In this document: piece by piece, positions 8,151 through 16,553 of the stretch
How the letters are laid out: each line of letters starts with the position of its first letter
Numbering within the stretch: the stretch's first letter is position 1
Assembly (NCBI RefSeq): GCF_012849555.1
Contig: NZ_CP051685.1
Location: forward strand, 5,828,001-5,892,000
Direction: 5' to 3'
Length of the DNA: 64,000 nt
DNA from: Massilia forsythiae
GTDB lineage: Bacteria > Pseudomonadota > Gammaproteobacteria > Burkholderiales > Burkholderiaceae_D
Program-made: the position numbers and the translations under genes
The notes under the pieces: generated by a model
What the model was told of the DNA's origin: nothing
The model's database searches: none
What the model saw: the letters and a program-made list of their open reading frames with translations, nothing else

Positions 8151-8595
8151 AGCGCACGTCGCGCCGGGCGACCGCGAAGGCGACCAGGCGCGCAACCTGA
8201 CCGCCAAGGGCGCGCGCCACGCCTCGCGCGTGGGCGCCTGGCTCGACCGCCAGTTGCCGGCGCACTGCCGCATCGTCGCCAGCCCGGCGGCGCGCTGCGT
8301 GCAGACCGCGCAGGCGCTGGGCCGCAAGTTCGCCGCCGTGGAAGCGCTGAACACCGATTCCAGTGCCGAGCGCATCCTGGACGCCTGCGGCTGGCCCGGC
8401 CAGAAGCTGCCGGTGGTGGTGGTCGGTCACCAGCCGCTGCTGGGCCAGGTGGCGGCGCTGGTCTTTTCCGGGCAGGCGCACGACTGGAAGATCCGCAAGG
8501 CCAGCGTGCTGTGGATCGCGCGCAAGGACGAGGACGATCCGCAACCATTCATCCGGCTGGCGGTGGGGCCGGACCTGATCGGCAAGCTGCGCTGA
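8116..8595 (+). CDS. sixA: Phosphohistidine phosphatase SixA
   Basis: A 159-residue histidine-phosphatase-superfamily protein. The phosphate pocket begins at residue 1 (MELILWRHAEAEAH, the RHG-type motif as RHA), with further catalytic Arg in IVASPAARCVQTAQ and the second His in VVVVGHQPLLGQ. SixA removes phosphate from histidine in phosphorelay or PTS proteins. It starts inside the 3' end of ppk1 with AAGGAACC upstream, a translationally coupled pair common in Burkholderiales. Confidence 0.9.
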   Translation: MELILWRHAEAEAHVAPGDREGDQARNLTAKGARHASRVGAWLDRQLPAHCRIVASPAARCVQTAQALGRKFAAVEALNTDSSAERILDACGWPGQKLPVVVVGHQPLLGQVAALVFSGQAHDWKIRKASVLWIARKDEDDPQPFIRLAVGPDLIGKLR

Positions 8596-8598
8596 TCC

Positions 8599-9294
8599 TC
8601 AGCCTTCGCGCAATGCGAAGTCGACTGCGGCGTCGGCGTGCAGGGCCGCCGAGTCGAACGCCGGCAGCGGCAGGTCGGCGGCGTCCAGGATCATGCCGAT
8701 CTCGGTGCAGCCGAAGATGACCGCATCGGCGCCCTCGTTCGCTGCCGCATCGATCAGCGCCATCAATCTGGTGCGCGAGGCGTCCAGCACCTTGCCCGCG
8801 CACAGTTCGTCGAAGATGATGTCGTGCAGCGCGCCGCGCCCTGGCGCCTCCGGCACCACGACGTCGATGCCGTGGCGGCGCATGCGTTCCTGGTAGAAGC
8901 CGTTTTCCATCGTGTAGCGCGTGGTCAGCAACAGCGGCTTGGCGCGACCCGCAGCGTTGAGCGCGTGCGCGGTCTCGTCGACGACGTGGATCAGCGGGAT
9001 GTCGACGGCGGCGGCGACCGCGTCGGCCACCAGGTGCATCGTCACCGCGCAGATCAGCAGGCACTGGGCGCCGGCCCGTTCGAGGCCTTGTCCGGCCTGC
9101 GCCAGCTGCTGCCCGGCTTCTTTCCAGCGTCCCGCCTTCTGCTTGTCGACGACGGTCTGGAAATCCAGCGAATGCAGCAGCAGCTCGGCGGAATGCAGGC
9201 CGCCCAGGCGGCGGCCGACCGCTTCGTTGAGGTGGCGATAGTAGATGGCGGTGCTTTCGAAGCTCATGCCGCCGATCAGGCCGATTTTGCGCAT
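8599..9294 (-). CDS. Aspartate/glutamate racemase family protein, YgeA-like
   Basis: A 231-residue cofactor-independent amino-acid racemase. MRKIGLIGGMSFESTAIYYR opens the protein. The first catalytic position reads ICAVTMHLVAD, with Thr where two-cysteine racemases have Cys, and the second reads IFGCTEIGMIL with the catalytic Cys. Thr/Cys pairing is known in the YgeA-type L-Asp/Glu racemases, so broad amino-acid racemisation is the likely activity. It ends three bases from the convergent sixA stop. AGGA lies 11 bases before the ATG. Confidence 0.87.
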   Translation of the reverse strand: MRKIGLIGGMSFESTAIYYRHLNEAVGRRLGGLHSAELLLHSLDFQTVVDKQKAGRWKEAGQQLAQAGQGLERAGAQCLLICAVTMHLVADAVAAAVDIPLIHVVDETAHALNAAGRAKPLLLTTRYTMENGFYQERMRRHGIDVVVPEAPGRGALHDIIFDELCAGKVLDASRTRLMALIDAAANEGADAVIFGCTEIGMILDAADLPLPAFDSAALHADAAVDFALREG

Positions 9295-9325
9295 GGAGAT
9301 AGGTTCCTTTGGTGATGGATGCCGC

Positions 9326-10888
9326 TCAGCGCGGGGCGCCGGTGCCCGGCGCCTGCGCGCGCAAACGCACGATGCTTTGTCTTGCCTCCGCCATGTCCGG
9401 CCAATAGCCCAGCACGCGCTCGTACTGTTCGATGGCATGCGCATTGTCCCGGTTCCTGTCGTAGGCCATGGCCAGATAGAAGGCTGCCCGCCAACTGTCC
9501 GGATACAGGGCATTCGCGAGCGCGAAGATGTCGATCGCCTGCGCATACCGTTGCTGTTCCAGGAACGGCTCGCCCCAGGAGATCAAGGCGCGCTCCGCCG
9601 GTTTGAAGTCCGGTGCGCGCCTGCTCATGTCGCGGTAGACGGCGGCCAGGCCGGCATGGCCGCGGGCGGCGAATGCGGCCGCCAGGGTCGCCAGCGTGGG
9701 CGGCGCGCCTTCTGCGCGATGCACGTCGACCGCCAGCAGGTGGGCGGGCACGCCATTCGCTTTCGGCGCCGCCTGCATGAACTGCAAGGCTTGGGCATCG
9801 CCCTTGAGATGGGCGTCGAGAAAAGCCAGCACATATTTTTCCATCCAGCCGTACGCCAGCGCGGCCTCGTCGCGCGAATACTCGCCGAAGCGCCCTTCCG
9901 GTCCCAGGCGCAGCGATTCGGACTGGAAGGCCGCATGCGCCATCGTGTACATGGTCACGTTATAGAGATCGGCATACTTCATCCGGTTCAACAGGCTGTA
10001 GGCGGGAACCTGCCCGTTGCGGTTCATGGCCTCGGCGGTCGCTGGCTTGCCGCCCATGTACAGCATCGGCAGGGCCAGCCGCTCGGGCGTCGCATATGCT
10101 GCGGCTTGCGCAATCGAAGGGTGGTAGCGCACCGATCCGTCCAGCGCCACCAGGGCGCCGATGCGGTCGTCGCGCGCCGCCGCCAGCACGTTGGCCAGCC
10201 CGCCGAAGCTGTAGCCGACCACGGCGATCCTGGTACGGTCGGCCTGGGCCACCGTGGCCGCATGCCCCACCAGGAAACCGATATCGGCCGCCTGCGCCTC
10301 GGCGCCGTCCAGGTCGATGGTGATGCCGCGCGTGTCGACGCCCATGCTGGCGCTGGCCATCACCACGTAACCGTGGCTGGCCAGGTACTCGCACAGGTCC
10401 GCATTCTCGTGCGCCGGAGAACTCGACCCGGGCGCGTAGATCACGACCGGGAACGTGCCGGGCGCCGCAGGCGCATCGCGCAGCGCCAGCATCGGCTGGT
10501 CCATTTCGGTACGCGCCTGTTGCGCGCTCAGGTTGGCATACTCCTCTTCCAGCGTCCTGGCGACGACACGACCCGCTTCGGTAGCGCTGCGCTCGAACAG
10601 CGTCTCCGTGGCCGTCGTACCCAGATAATCCCGATAGTGCAGCTGCCTGCCGGCGCTCTTCCCGGCGGGATACCAGACCAGGGTCTGCAAGGGTCGCGCC
10701 CTTTCGCCGGCGGCAGGTGCGCCGCTGGTCAGGTCGGTTTTCTGGCGGAAGACGCGGGCGCGGTCGTATTGCTGGATAACCCGAAAACCGACGCCATAGG
10801 CGCCGGCGCCATTCGGCGGGCTGAAATTGGCTGCGTGGCTCGTGAACATCACAGCGCATGACAATGCAAGCAAAACGATCCTGTGCAT
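9326..10888 (-). CDS. Secreted alpha/beta hydrolase with C-terminal TPR-like repeats
   Basis: A 520-residue exported protein. A signal peptide (MHRIVLLALSCAVMFTSHAA) is followed by an alpha/beta-hydrolase fold of the dienelactone-hydrolase/PAF-acetylhydrolase type: TLVWYPA, FPVVIYAPGSSS, YLASHGYVVMA, nucleophile elbow GYSFGG. The last ~110 residues are helical pairs (ERALISWGEPFLEQQRYAQA, AFYLAMAYDRNRDNAHAIEQ) that look like tetratricopeptide repeats. The substrate is unknown. The ATG at 10888 has AAAGGA upstream. A paralogue of the same plan lies at 23271-24800. Confidence 0.8.
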   Translation of the reverse strand: MHRIVLLALSCAVMFTSHAANFSPPNGAGAYGVGFRVIQQYDRARVFRQKTDLTSGAPAAGERARPLQTLVWYPAGKSAGRQLHYRDYLGTTATETLFERSATEAGRVVARTLEEEYANLSAQQARTEMDQPMLALRDAPAAPGTFPVVIYAPGSSSPAHENADLCEYLASHGYVVMASASMGVDTRGITIDLDGAEAQAADIGFLVGHAATVAQADRTRIAVVGYSFGGLANVLAAARDDRIGALVALDGSVRYHPSIAQAAAYATPERLALPMLYMGGKPATAEAMNRNGQVPAYSLLNRMKYADLYNVTMYTMAHAAFQSESLRLGPEGRFGEYSRDEAALAYGWMEKYVLAFLDAHLKGDAQALQFMQAAPKANGVPAHLLAVDVHRAEGAPPTLATLAAAFAARGHAGLAAVYRDMSRRAPDFKPAERALISWGEPFLEQQRYAQAIDIFALANALYPDSWRAAFYLAMAYDRNRDNAHAIEQYERVLGYWPDMAEARQSIVRLRAQAPGTGAPR

Positions 10889-11222
10889 CGATTTCCTTTG
10901 ATGAATGGTAATGCCGGTTTTTATCGCATGACAGCTTATCGATTTTTGACGTTCCAATATGCGCGAATATGCACGCTTCGATCGTGAATGCTTGCGGCCG
11001 AAGGCCTGTCGTCCTATAGAAATACTTAAGTGTCGGTTAGTTGCATAAATATCCGAGGTTCACTGCTCGATATCGTTCTTCAAGTGCTGGCTCCGGCCAA
11101 GTTCCGAAGCAATGACACCAAACCAGACCGAACTTGAATTACAATATTTTCAATAAATGAAATCGATTTCTTCCCAAACGTGTGGATGAAGTCCCTACGA
11201 TTCACGATAACAGGAGAAAAAC
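10889..11222. other. AT-rich divergent promoter region
   Basis: This 334-base gap separates the divergent hydrolase and Gfo/Idh genes. It is clearly more AT-rich than its surroundings. It contains a TACAAT -10-like hexamer at 11140-11145 and the palindrome described at 11159-11170. No small gene or hairpin terminator was recognised. Confidence 0.6.
11159..11170. promoter_or_regulatory. LacI-type operator GAAATCGATTTC upstream of Gfo/Idh gene
   Basis: A perfect 12-bp palindrome with central CG, the usual form of LacI/GalR-family sites. It lies 13 bases after a TACAAT -10-like element and 53 bases before the oxidoreductase ATG, a typical repressor position. The identical sequence occurs at 27101-27112 in front of the beta-glucosidase gene, next to a LacI-family regulator gene. 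Confidence 0.65.
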
Positions 11223-12344
11223 ATGGTAGATCTGAACCGGCGCGGCCTGGTCCTGGCCGCCGGCGGCGCGATGGCAGCGGCCGGCATCGGCGCATCCAGC
11301 TGGGCTGCGCCCGTGGCCGCCCCGTCTGGCCGCAAGCTCGGCTATGCGATCGTCGGCCTCGGCAGCTATGGCCTGGGCGTCATCATCCCGCAATTCAAGC
11401 ATTGCCAGAACAGCCGGCTGGTGGCGCTGGTCAGCGGCGACCCGGCCAAGGCACAACGCGTGGCGGCGGAATACGGCGTGCCCGAGCGCGGCATCTACAA
11501 CTACCAGAACTACGACGGCATCCGCGACAACCCGGACATCGACATCGTCTACGTCTGCCTGCCGGTGTCGATGCACGCCGAATACACGATCCGCGCCGCC
11601 AAGGCCGGCAAGCACGTGCTGTGCGAAAAGCCGATGGCACCCTCTTCCGCCGATTGCGAAGCGATGATCGCCGCCTGCAAACAAGCCGGCAAGAAGCTGA
11701 TGATCGGCTACCGCTGCCATTTCGAGCCTTATAACCTGGAAGCGATCCGCCGCGCGCGCGTCGGCGAGATCGGCAAGCTGCGCTACTTCCGCTCCGAGCA
11801 CGGCTTCACGGCCAACAACCCGTCGGCCTGGCGCCTGAAAAAAGCGATGTCGGGCGGCGGTTCGCTGATGGACATCGGTATCTACGCCCTGAATGCGGCG
11901 CGCTACATGACCGGCGAGGAGCCAAACGCGGTGTATGCCACCGAGCGCACCGACCGCAGCGACCCGCGCTTTCGCGAAGTGGAAGACATGATCGAGTTCG
12001 AGCTGGAATTCCCGTCGGGCGTGCTGGGTTCGTGCATGTCGATGTACAGCGCCAACCAGAACCACATCCTGCTGATGGGCGACAAGGGGCGCATCGAGCT
12101 GGAGCCGGGCACCGGCTACCGCGGCAACCGGCTGTGGGTCGGCAACGGACGCGAGAACGAGATCACGCCGCCGCCGGGACCGGGCGCCAACCAGTGGGCC
12201 GGGCAGCTCGACCACATGGCGCAGTGCGTGCTGCAGGACCGCCAGCCGATCGTGCCCGGCGAGGAAGGCTTGCGCGACATCCGCATCATCGAGGCGGTGT
12301 ACCAGTCGGCGCGCGAAAAGCGGCGGATCGCGCTGCGCGCCTGA
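11223..12344 (+). CDS. Gfo/Idh/MocA oxidoreductase with Tat signal (glucose-fructose oxidoreductase-like)
   Basis: A 373-residue periplasmic oxidoreductase. The N-terminus (LNRRGLVLAAGGAMAAAG) is a twin-arginine signal. The Rossmann domain begins YAIVGLGSYGLG, and VLCEKPMAPSS carries the EKP motif of Gfo/Idh enzymes. The C-terminal alpha/beta domain has GGGSLMDIGIYALNAARYMTG with the catalytic Asp and Tyr. Tat export of a folded, cofactor-loaded enzyme matches glucose-fructose oxidoreductase; the sugar substrate is inferred. The SD is AGGAGAAAAAC. The shared LacI-type operator suggests co-regulation with beta-glucoside genes. Confidence 0.88.
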   Translation: MVDLNRRGLVLAAGGAMAAAGIGASSWAAPVAAPSGRKLGYAIVGLGSYGLGVIIPQFKHCQNSRLVALVSGDPAKAQRVAAEYGVPERGIYNYQNYDGIRDNPDIDIVYVCLPVSMHAEYTIRAAKAGKHVLCEKPMAPSSADCEAMIAACKQAGKKLMIGYRCHFEPYNLEAIRRARVGEIGKLRYFRSEHGFTANNPSAWRLKKAMSGGGSLMDIGIYALNAARYMTGEEPNAVYATERTDRSDPRFREVEDMIEFELEFPSGVLGSCMSMYSANQNHILLMGDKGRIELEPGTGYRGNRLWVGNGRENEITPPPGPGANQWAGQLDHMAQCVLQDRQPIVPGEEGLRDIRIIEAVYQSAREKRRIALRA

Positions 12345-12516
12345 AGACCGGCGCAGCGCAGGCCCGCTGGCCATCCGCCCGGCCTGCAGCCCGATGCGCG
12401 ATACGTGGCAGGGCCAGCTTGAATTTCCTGTGATAAAGAGCGCATTTTCGCGGATGGGTTCCCGCTATGATGTGCGGGAACCCGCCGGCGAATCGGCGGT
12501 TAACCGGGAGCCCACC

Positions 12517-13359
12517 ATGTTCGACCGCATCAAACGCAGTTTCGATCTCGTCCGTGCCAGCGCCCAGGTGCTGCGGCAGGACAAGCACCTGCTGCTGTTC
12601 CCCATCATTTCCGCCGTGGCCATGCTGCTGGTGCTGGCCGCGTTCGCGCTGCCGCTGTTCGGCATGGCCTCGTTCGACGGCGTCGGCAAGGGCGGTGTGT
12701 ATTCGCTGGCCTTCCTGTTCTACGTGGTGCAGTACTTCGTCATCTTCTATTTCAATACCGCCCTGGTGGGCGCCGTGATGATCCGGCTCGACGGCGGCGC
12801 GCCGACGCTGGGCGACGGCCTGCGCATCGCCAACGGCCGCTTCGGCACCATCCTCGGCTACGCCGTGATTGCCGCGACGGTGGGCGTGATCCTGCGCGCG
12901 CTGCAGGAGCGGCTCGGCTTCGTCGGCCGCCTGGTGGTCGGCCTGGTCGGCGCGGGCTGGGCCGTGGCCACCTTCCTGGTGGTGCCGGTGATCGTCACGC
13001 GCGACCACGGCACCCTGGACGCGATTTCGGAAAGCACCTCCCTGGTCAAGCGCACCTGGGGTGAGAACCTGGTCGGGCAGACCGGGCTGAGCGCCGCGTT
13101 CGGCCTGGTGTATTTCCTCCTGATCGCCGCCGCCGTGGGCGTGGCGCTGCTGCTGGCGCCGGTCGCGGGCAGCATCGCGCCCGTGCTGATGGTGGCGTTC
13201 GCGACGGTGGTGGTGCTGGCGTCCCTGGCCTGCATCCTGTTCCACGCCACCCTGAGCGGGATTTATTCGGCGGTGGTGTACCGCTACGCGGCCGGTGGCA
13301 ACGGCACGCCGGGTTTCGACGCCGGCATGCTGGCGTCGAGCTTCCGCCAGAAATCCTGA
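12517..13359 (+). CDS. Multi-spanning membrane protein, DUF6159-like
   Basis: A 280-residue inner-membrane protein of unknown function that matches the DUF6159 type. A short cytosolic N-terminus (MFDRIKRSFDLVRASAQVLR) precedes about six hydrophobic segments, for example near residues 28-48, 62-82, 108-125, 142-160 and 195-250. A conserved loop reads VVPVIVTRDHGTLDAISEST. The ATG at 12517 has GGGAG upstream and gives the normal N-terminus; the longer frame from 12394 is not supported. No partner gene is evident. Confidence 0.78.
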   Translation: MFDRIKRSFDLVRASAQVLRQDKHLLLFPIISAVAMLLVLAAFALPLFGMASFDGVGKGGVYSLAFLFYVVQYFVIFYFNTALVGAVMIRLDGGAPTLGDGLRIANGRFGTILGYAVIAATVGVILRALQERLGFVGRLVVGLVGAGWAVATFLVVPVIVTRDHGTLDAISESTSLVKRTWGENLVGQTGLSAAFGLVYFLLIAAAVGVALLLAPVAGSIAPVLMVAFATVVVLASLACILFHATLSGIYSAVVYRYAAGGNGTPGFDAGMLASSFRQKS

Positions 13360-13360
13360 A

Positions 13361-13996
13361 TCACTTCGGATAGACGAAGCCGCTGCGGATATCCATCGGC
13401 TTCAATCCGCGTCCCTCGCGCACCATCAGGCGCGACGGCGGCTCGTCGCCGGCCAGCGCGCGCGCCATGACGCCCAGGCCTTCGCCCTTGCGCAGCAGCA
13501 CGTCGCAGCGTTCGTACACGTTGGCGCAGCCGGTGGCCTTGACCAGCGCCTGCACCACGGCCACCTTCCACAGGTCGACGCCGGCGGCGTTGAACTGGCA
13601 CACCAGCCAGCCGGCGGCGCCGCCGTAGCCGTGCACCAGCAGGCCCGGCAAGCCATCCTTCTCGCCATCGACCAGCTGCACCAGCGCCTGCGGATCGGCA
13701 GCGCGCAGGGCCGCGGCGCGCGCCTGCACGGCGGCCTGGACGCGGCGCTTGATCAAGGCATGGTCGACCGGCTCGTCCTCGCGCAGCGTCCACACGCGCG
13801 CGGCGATCTGCGACCTGGCGTTGTAGGCGGCGCGCGCCAGGAAGCGGCGCGCCGAGGTCTGAACGATGGCGGTAGCGCCGGGCTTGTTGCGTTCCTGCGG
13901 CTTGCCGTCGACCTTGTCGATGGCCGAGAGGTAGATCCAAGGGTCGCCGGACAGCAGGGCTTTTTCCTTGCCCTGCTTGATGGTAATGATGAGCAT
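13361..13996 (-). CDS. RlmI-like protein lacking the methyltransferase domain
   Basis: A 211-residue protein matching only the N-terminal half of RlmI-type 23S rRNA m5C methyltransferases (normally ~390-400 residues). Residues ~1-70 form the PUA-like domain (KQGKEKALLSGDPWIYLSAI), and the following segment resembles the EEHEE region that leads to the catalytic domain (DGEKDGLPGLLVHGYGG). It stops with RSGFVYPK where full enzymes enter the SAM-binding fold, so it cannot methylate by itself. It could be a retained RNA-binding fragment or a decaying gene. The reading frame is open and has AAGG before the ATG. Confidence 0.7.
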   Translation of the reverse strand: MLIITIKQGKEKALLSGDPWIYLSAIDKVDGKPQERNKPGATAIVQTSARRFLARAAYNARSQIAARVWTLREDEPVDHALIKRRVQAAVQARAAALRAADPQALVQLVDGEKDGLPGLLVHGYGGAAGWLVCQFNAAGVDLWKVAVVQALVKATGCANVYERCDVLLRKGEGLGVMARALAGDEPPSRLMVREGRGLKPMDIRSGFVYPK

Positions 13997-14045
13997 GCGC
14001 AGCCTTCGTGTATCGTTTCGCTTCGAGGTGCGCGATGATACAGCA

Positions 14046-15053
14046 CTACTTCACCTGACCCACCACTTCCAGCACCGCGTCGACCACGGCCTGCGGCTTG
14101 TCGGCATGGATCACATGACCGGCATCCGCCACTACGCGCTGTTTGCCGCGCGTCGACAAGGCGGCGGTCTCCTTGTGGATGGCGGCGTTCTCGTCTTCCA
14201 TCGCCTTGTTCAGGGCGCTCTGCGGCTTGCCGGGTACGGCATACGGGCTCACGCCGCGCGTCAGCACGATCACCGGCAGGTCGCCGAACGGCCGCCGCAG
14301 CTTGCGCAGCTGCCCGTCGCTGTCCGGGATGGCATGCCACTCGTCGGCATTGACGCGCCAGTAGGCAGCCCTGGTCGTCGCCGCCGTCACGGCCGCGCCC
14401 AGCGCGGGGCCATAACTTTGCGCCGGATTGCCGATGCAGTTGTTCCATTCCTCGCTGCCGGCCCTGAAACCCTTGACGGCGGCGGCCAGGCAGTAGTCGT
14501 TCTGCTGCGCCACCATCGCATACACCTTCTTCAGGTTGCCCCGGCTGGCCTTGTCCAGGCGGCTGGTTTCGTCCTCGTGCTGCGGCTCGACCAGCACCAA
14601 CCCCTTGACCTCGGTGGGGTAGCGATACGCATACACCTGTACGTTGGCGCCGCCCAGTGAATTCCCGACCAGCACGTACGGCGGCCTGACGTCGGCGCCG
14701 GCCAGCAGCTTGTGCAAGTCCTGCGCCACGTTCTCGGCCGTGTTCGGGCGGCCGGCGGAATCGCTGAAGCCGAGGCCGGCGCGGTCGAACACGCAGGCGC
14801 GCGTGCGCCTGGCAACCGCCGGCTGTACCTTGAACCAGTTCCAGCCGGCCTCGCCGGAGGGCGCATCGAAGACCACCGTAGTGGCGCCCTGGCCGCTGCA
14901 ATACAGGTTCATCTTGCGGCCGCCGATGTCGACCAGCTGGTGTGGCCTGGCGAAAGCGCCGCTGGACGTCGACGAGCTTACCGGCGCCGCCATTGCAAGA
15001 GTCGACGCGCCGGCCAATGCGGACGTGACCAGTCCAGCCACACCGTCATTCAT
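14046..15053 (-). CDS. Secreted alpha/beta hydrolase
   Basis: A 335-residue alpha/beta-hydrolase-fold protein with an N-terminal export signal (LVTSALAGASTLAMAAP). It has an oxyanion region (VVFDAPSGEAGWNWFKVQ), FDRAGLGFSDS, nucleophile motif VGNSLGGANVQVYA, and the catalytic His in DAGHVIHADKPQAV. An insertion containing Cys residues (QQNDYCLAAAV, EWNNCIGN) may form a disulfide. The substrate is unknown. AAGGAG precedes the ATG at 15053. It follows a 54-residue membrane peptide gene by 12 bases. Confidence 0.85.
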   Translation of the reverse strand: MNDGVAGLVTSALAGASTLAMAAPVSSSTSSGAFARPHQLVDIGGRKMNLYCSGQGATTVVFDAPSGEAGWNWFKVQPAVARRTRACVFDRAGLGFSDSAGRPNTAENVAQDLHKLLAGADVRPPYVLVGNSLGGANVQVYAYRYPTEVKGLVLVEPQHEDETSRLDKASRGNLKKVYAMVAQQNDYCLAAAVKGFRAGSEEWNNCIGNPAQSYGPALGAAVTAATTRAAYWRVNADEWHAIPDSDGQLRKLRRPFGDLPVIVLTRGVSPYAVPGKPQSALNKAMEDENAAIHKETAALSTRGKQRVVADAGHVIHADKPQAVVDAVLEVVGQVK

Positions 15054-15065
15054 CGGATCGCTCCT

Positions 15066-15230
15066 TCATCGAGAAGAAAACATCCTGGACGATGCAGCCG
15101 AAAGGATGGCGCACACGACCGCCACGATCATGGCGCGCCCCCAGTCGGGTTCGTGCATATCGCTCAGGAGAGCGGTGTACAGGAGCGTGCCGACAGCGCT
15201 GCCGAGGGCGATGGACAAGGTATTCTTCAT
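15066..15230 (-). CDS. Small membrane protein, 54 residues
   Basis: Begins MKNTLSIALGSAVGTLLYTA and has two hydrophobic segments (residues ~4-19 and ~29-45) joined by a charged loop (DMHEPDWGR). It is probably a two-helix inner-membrane protein of unknown function. It ends 12 bases before the hydrolase start on the same strand, suggesting one transcript. The SD is weak, so the start is uncertain. Confidence 0.5.
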   Translation of the reverse strand: MKNTLSIALGSAVGTLLYTALLSDMHEPDWGRAMIVAVVCAILSAASSRMFSSR

Positions 15231-15487
15231 GTGCGTCAATGGAAACTCGATTGAGCGAACTGCATTTTCGTGCATTCGCTTTTACCGGGATGGTTCGAGC
15301 CAGCATAGCAGCTTGTCGAGCGTGAAAAAGCGCAGACTGCCACAATCGGTTCCCATCGCTGGAAAGAAAATCTCACATCTGGAAATCCATTCCACTTGCC
15401 CGTCCACGAGGCTTACCCACACAGCGGACATCGGGCGGATCGATCGTCATGACGCCGCCACGCCAGCCGCGCGCACTCACCCGCGAT

Positions 15488-16492
15488 TCAATACGGCGAC
15501 CCGGTCACATCCAGCCGCACCTGCCACAGCGCCCCCGCCCCGGTCAGGTACAGCGTCTTGCCGTCGGCGCCGCCGAAAGCCGCGTTGGTGACGTTGGCAT
15601 CGACCCGGATCGTGGCCAGCTCCTTGCCCTGCGGCGAAAACACGCGCACGCGGTGCGCCGTGTGCTCGGTCACGTAGACGTTGCCGTGGCAATCGACCGC
15701 CATCCCGTCCGGCACCTCCAAGCCGCGCACGATGTCGCGGCCCGCGCCCGGCACGCCGCCGGCGACCGGGTGCGCGCGCAGCAGGCCGTCGCCGGCATTC
15801 ACGTACAGTACGTCGCCGGCCGGGGACAGGGCGATGCCGTTGGGGTTACGGCGGCTGCCGTCCACCAGCGTCACGCGCCCGTCCGTGCCGACACGGTACA
15901 CGCCGGTCACCGGCTGGCCGCCCGGCGCCGCCGCCTTCTGGAAGTCCGGATCGGTGAAGTACAGGGTACCCTCGGCGGCGATGGCGATGTCGTTGGGCGA
16001 ATTGAACACCTGGCCCTGGTAGCGCCCCGCCAACACCGCGCCCTTGTCCCCGCTTTTGCCCCCGCCGTTACCTTTTGCTGCGGCCGCGCCGTCGAGCGCC
16101 AGCCGCGTCACCGCCTTCTGCTTGTGGTTGGCCGTCACCAGGTTGCCGCCGGCGTCCACCGCCAGGCCGTTGCTGCCGCTGTCCTCGACGACGGTACGCA
16201 CGCTGCCGTCCGCCGCCAATTTGCGGATGCGCGACGGGAAGGCCGGGCCGTTGCCGAAGTCGGAAAAGTACAGCGCGCCCTCGATCCAGACCGGGCCTTC
16301 GTACAGTCCCTCGCTGCGCGTCGGCTCGACCGCGGCGATGCGCTCGGCGCGCAGTTCGCCGGCGGGCGCCTTGCCGCTGCAGGCCATCGGCTGCGCCAGG
16401 GCCGGAACGGCGAGCGCCGCCACCAGGGCGGCAGCCGCAAGACGGATGCGGGAAGAAGCGGGGGCGGTACGTCGTTCGTTCATATCGTTCAT
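15488..16492 (-). CDS. SMP-30/gluconolactonase-like beta-propeller protein, exported
   Basis: A 334-residue six-bladed beta-propeller of the SMP-30/gluconolactonase/strictosidine-synthase superfamily. After a signal peptide (LAAAALVAALAVPALAQP) come blade motifs EGPVWIEGALYFSDFGNG, SGSNGLAVDAGGNLV, NSPNDIAIAAEGTLYFTDPD, NPNGIALSPAGDVLYV and VPDGMAVDCHGNVYVTEH, with the Asn/Asp metal ligands of the family. Lactone hydrolysis is the probable activity. Two in-frame ATGs (16492 and 16483) lie in a short ATGAACGAT repeat, so the exact start is unsure. The 257-base gap to the right holds no recognised gene. Confidence 0.82.
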   Translation of the reverse strand: MNDMNERRTAPASSRIRLAAAALVAALAVPALAQPMACSGKAPAGELRAERIAAVEPTRSEGLYEGPVWIEGALYFSDFGNGPAFPSRIRKLAADGSVRTVVEDSGSNGLAVDAGGNLVTANHKQKAVTRLALDGAAAAKGNGGGKSGDKGAVLAGRYQGQVFNSPNDIAIAAEGTLYFTDPDFQKAAAPGGQPVTGVYRVGTDGRVTLVDGSRRNPNGIALSPAGDVLYVNAGDGLLRAHPVAGGVPGAGRDIVRGLEVPDGMAVDCHGNVYVTEHTAHRVRVFSPQGKELATIRVDANVTNAAFGGADGKTLYLTGAGALWQVRLDVTGSPY

Positions 16493-16553
16493 ATCATTTA
16501 TACTGGATCGGGGTGGAACGCGTTCGCCGCCGAGGATCGCTAACGTCGCGTCT

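Noticed and set aside
5967..8375. 802-codon minus-strand frame over ppk1
   Set aside because: Exact antisense of ppk1, which is certain.
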